From JAJCYK01 sp965224285 (lineage in GTDB: Bacteria > Bacteroidota > Bacteroidia > Cytophagales > Cyclobacteriaceae), in contig OZ245043.1 of the NCBI GenBank assembly GCA_965224285.1, positions 3,844,001-3,908,000 of the forward strand: a DNA stretch of 64,000 nucleotides, given 5' to 3'. Every line of letters begins with the position of its first letter. Within the stretch, counting starts at the first letter, position 1. Positions 63,700 to 64,000 of the stretch are shown piece after piece. Under the pieces are notes generated by a model, which had not been told where the DNA came from, made no database searches, and was given only the letters and a program-made list of their open reading frames with translations. Position numbers and translations under genes: made by a program.

Positions 63700-64000
63700 C
63701 AAGAAAATTGACTGCCACCGATACCTTAAAAACCGCCAATGGGCCGGGGAAAAGAAGTGCGTCGACCTTTTTCAACCACCAGCAGCAATCGACGTTCTTT
63801 TCCCATCAATCAGCTGACAACCATACGGACTCTTTTTTTCAAGGGCCCTCAACTGATGGTGGGCACCTGCAACCTCGAAGTACGCAGATTGATAATGTTC
63901 TGAATGATCAACTACAGCTAATGTCTGAGGAGGAGACGGAGATCCAGACACCAGTAATGGAGCACGACGGATTACAGGCGCAGGCAGGGGCAGAAGACGA
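63696..64000 (+). CDS. Fifth cargo-type gene (partial, leader only)
   Basis: The ATG overlaps the stop of cargo gene 4 (ATGA). The visible 101 residues have the leader pattern with FF pairs in STFFNHQQQ, STFFSHQSAD and DSFFQGPS. The string LQLMSEEETEIQTPVMEHD then repeats the Q/E-rich linker style. No QTKLTIGQPGD block is present, so the leader is only partly conserved. The rest, presumably DUF4157 and a payload, lies beyond the right edge. Confidence 0.7.
   Translation, partial: MTRKLTATDTLKTANGPGKRSASTFFNHQQQSTFFSHQSADNHTDSFFQGPSTDGGHLQPRSTQIDNVLNDQLQLMSEEETEIQTPVMEHDGLQAQAGAED

Noticed and set aside
1..64000. tRNA, rRNA and insertion sequences
   Set aside because: No cloverleaf-type sequence, rRNA segment or transposase was recognised by eye. 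A tRNA scan would be needed to exclude tRNAs fully.

Overview
The window reads as a chromosomal segment of a Bacteroidota bacterium, probably a marine or soil Cytophagales/Saprospirales-type organism. This rests on protein style: A-rich translation starts, short signal peptides ending in AQ/QAQ, class III cyclase-TolB-like-TPR proteins, secreted BNR-repeat proteins, DUF4038-type and GH36-type glycosidases, and a Bacteroidota-type extracellular contractile injection system (eCIS). No rRNA, tRNA, CRISPR array, insertion sequence or phage capsid gene was seen.

Left part (1-29.4 kb) is ordinary mixed-strand chromosome. It holds the start of an S9-like peptidase, two cyclase/TolB-like/TPR proteins (528-2633 and 21785-23728), a small outer-membrane protein with a clear terminator, and a tandem pair of exported alpha/beta hydrolases with mosaic similarity. 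It also holds an MDR oxidoreductase, a GH-A-like glycosidase translationally coupled to a frameshifted nitrilase, a large BNR/VPS10-like secreted protein, a GMC oxidoreductase with its subunit-3 partner, a Gfo/Idh/MocA oxidoreductase, a META-domain lipoprotein and an FAD/NAD(P)-binding protein. An AraC regulator, a VOC protein, a DUF4038/GH140-like glycosidase split by an in-frame TAG, a GH36-like alpha-galactosidase and a TetR-ABC1 kinase pair complete it. Two diverged copies of an intergenic repeat lie at 9585-9695 and 15717-15825.

Right part (30.3-64 kb) is one unbroken + strand block and is the most interesting section. It opens with an exported PD40/TolB-like lipoprotein, a periplasmic N-acetylmuramoyl-L-alanine amidase and three consecutive exported caspase-fold (peptidase C14) proteins. 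A compact eCIS structural operon follows (38.7-52.8 kb): DUF4255 terminator (Pvc16-like), one sheath, two tubes, a DUF5908 mini-protein, a LysM tube-initiation protein, a VgrG-like spike, PAAR tip, gp25-like wedge, two large baseplate proteins flanking an unknown protein with a fibre-like N-terminus, and the tape measure protein. No AAA+ ATPase (Pvc15-like) and no obvious full-length fibre (Pvc13-like) are present.

Directly downstream (52.8 kb to the window end) is an array of at least five genes sharing one N-terminal leader with paired Phe motifs and a QTKLTIGQPGD-type block. The four complete ones also carry a DUF4157 HELTH domain, and each has an unrelated C-terminus: a CHAP-like module with three helical repeats and a nuclease-like tail; a second HExxH domain; a peptidoglycan-binding plus M35/aspzincin-like domain; and an HELCGH segment plus an OmpA-like domain. 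I read these as interchangeable cargo of the injection system. Neighbouring copies share about 0.65 kb of nearly identical DNA, which points to gene conversion or recent duplication of the leader/DUF4157 cassette.
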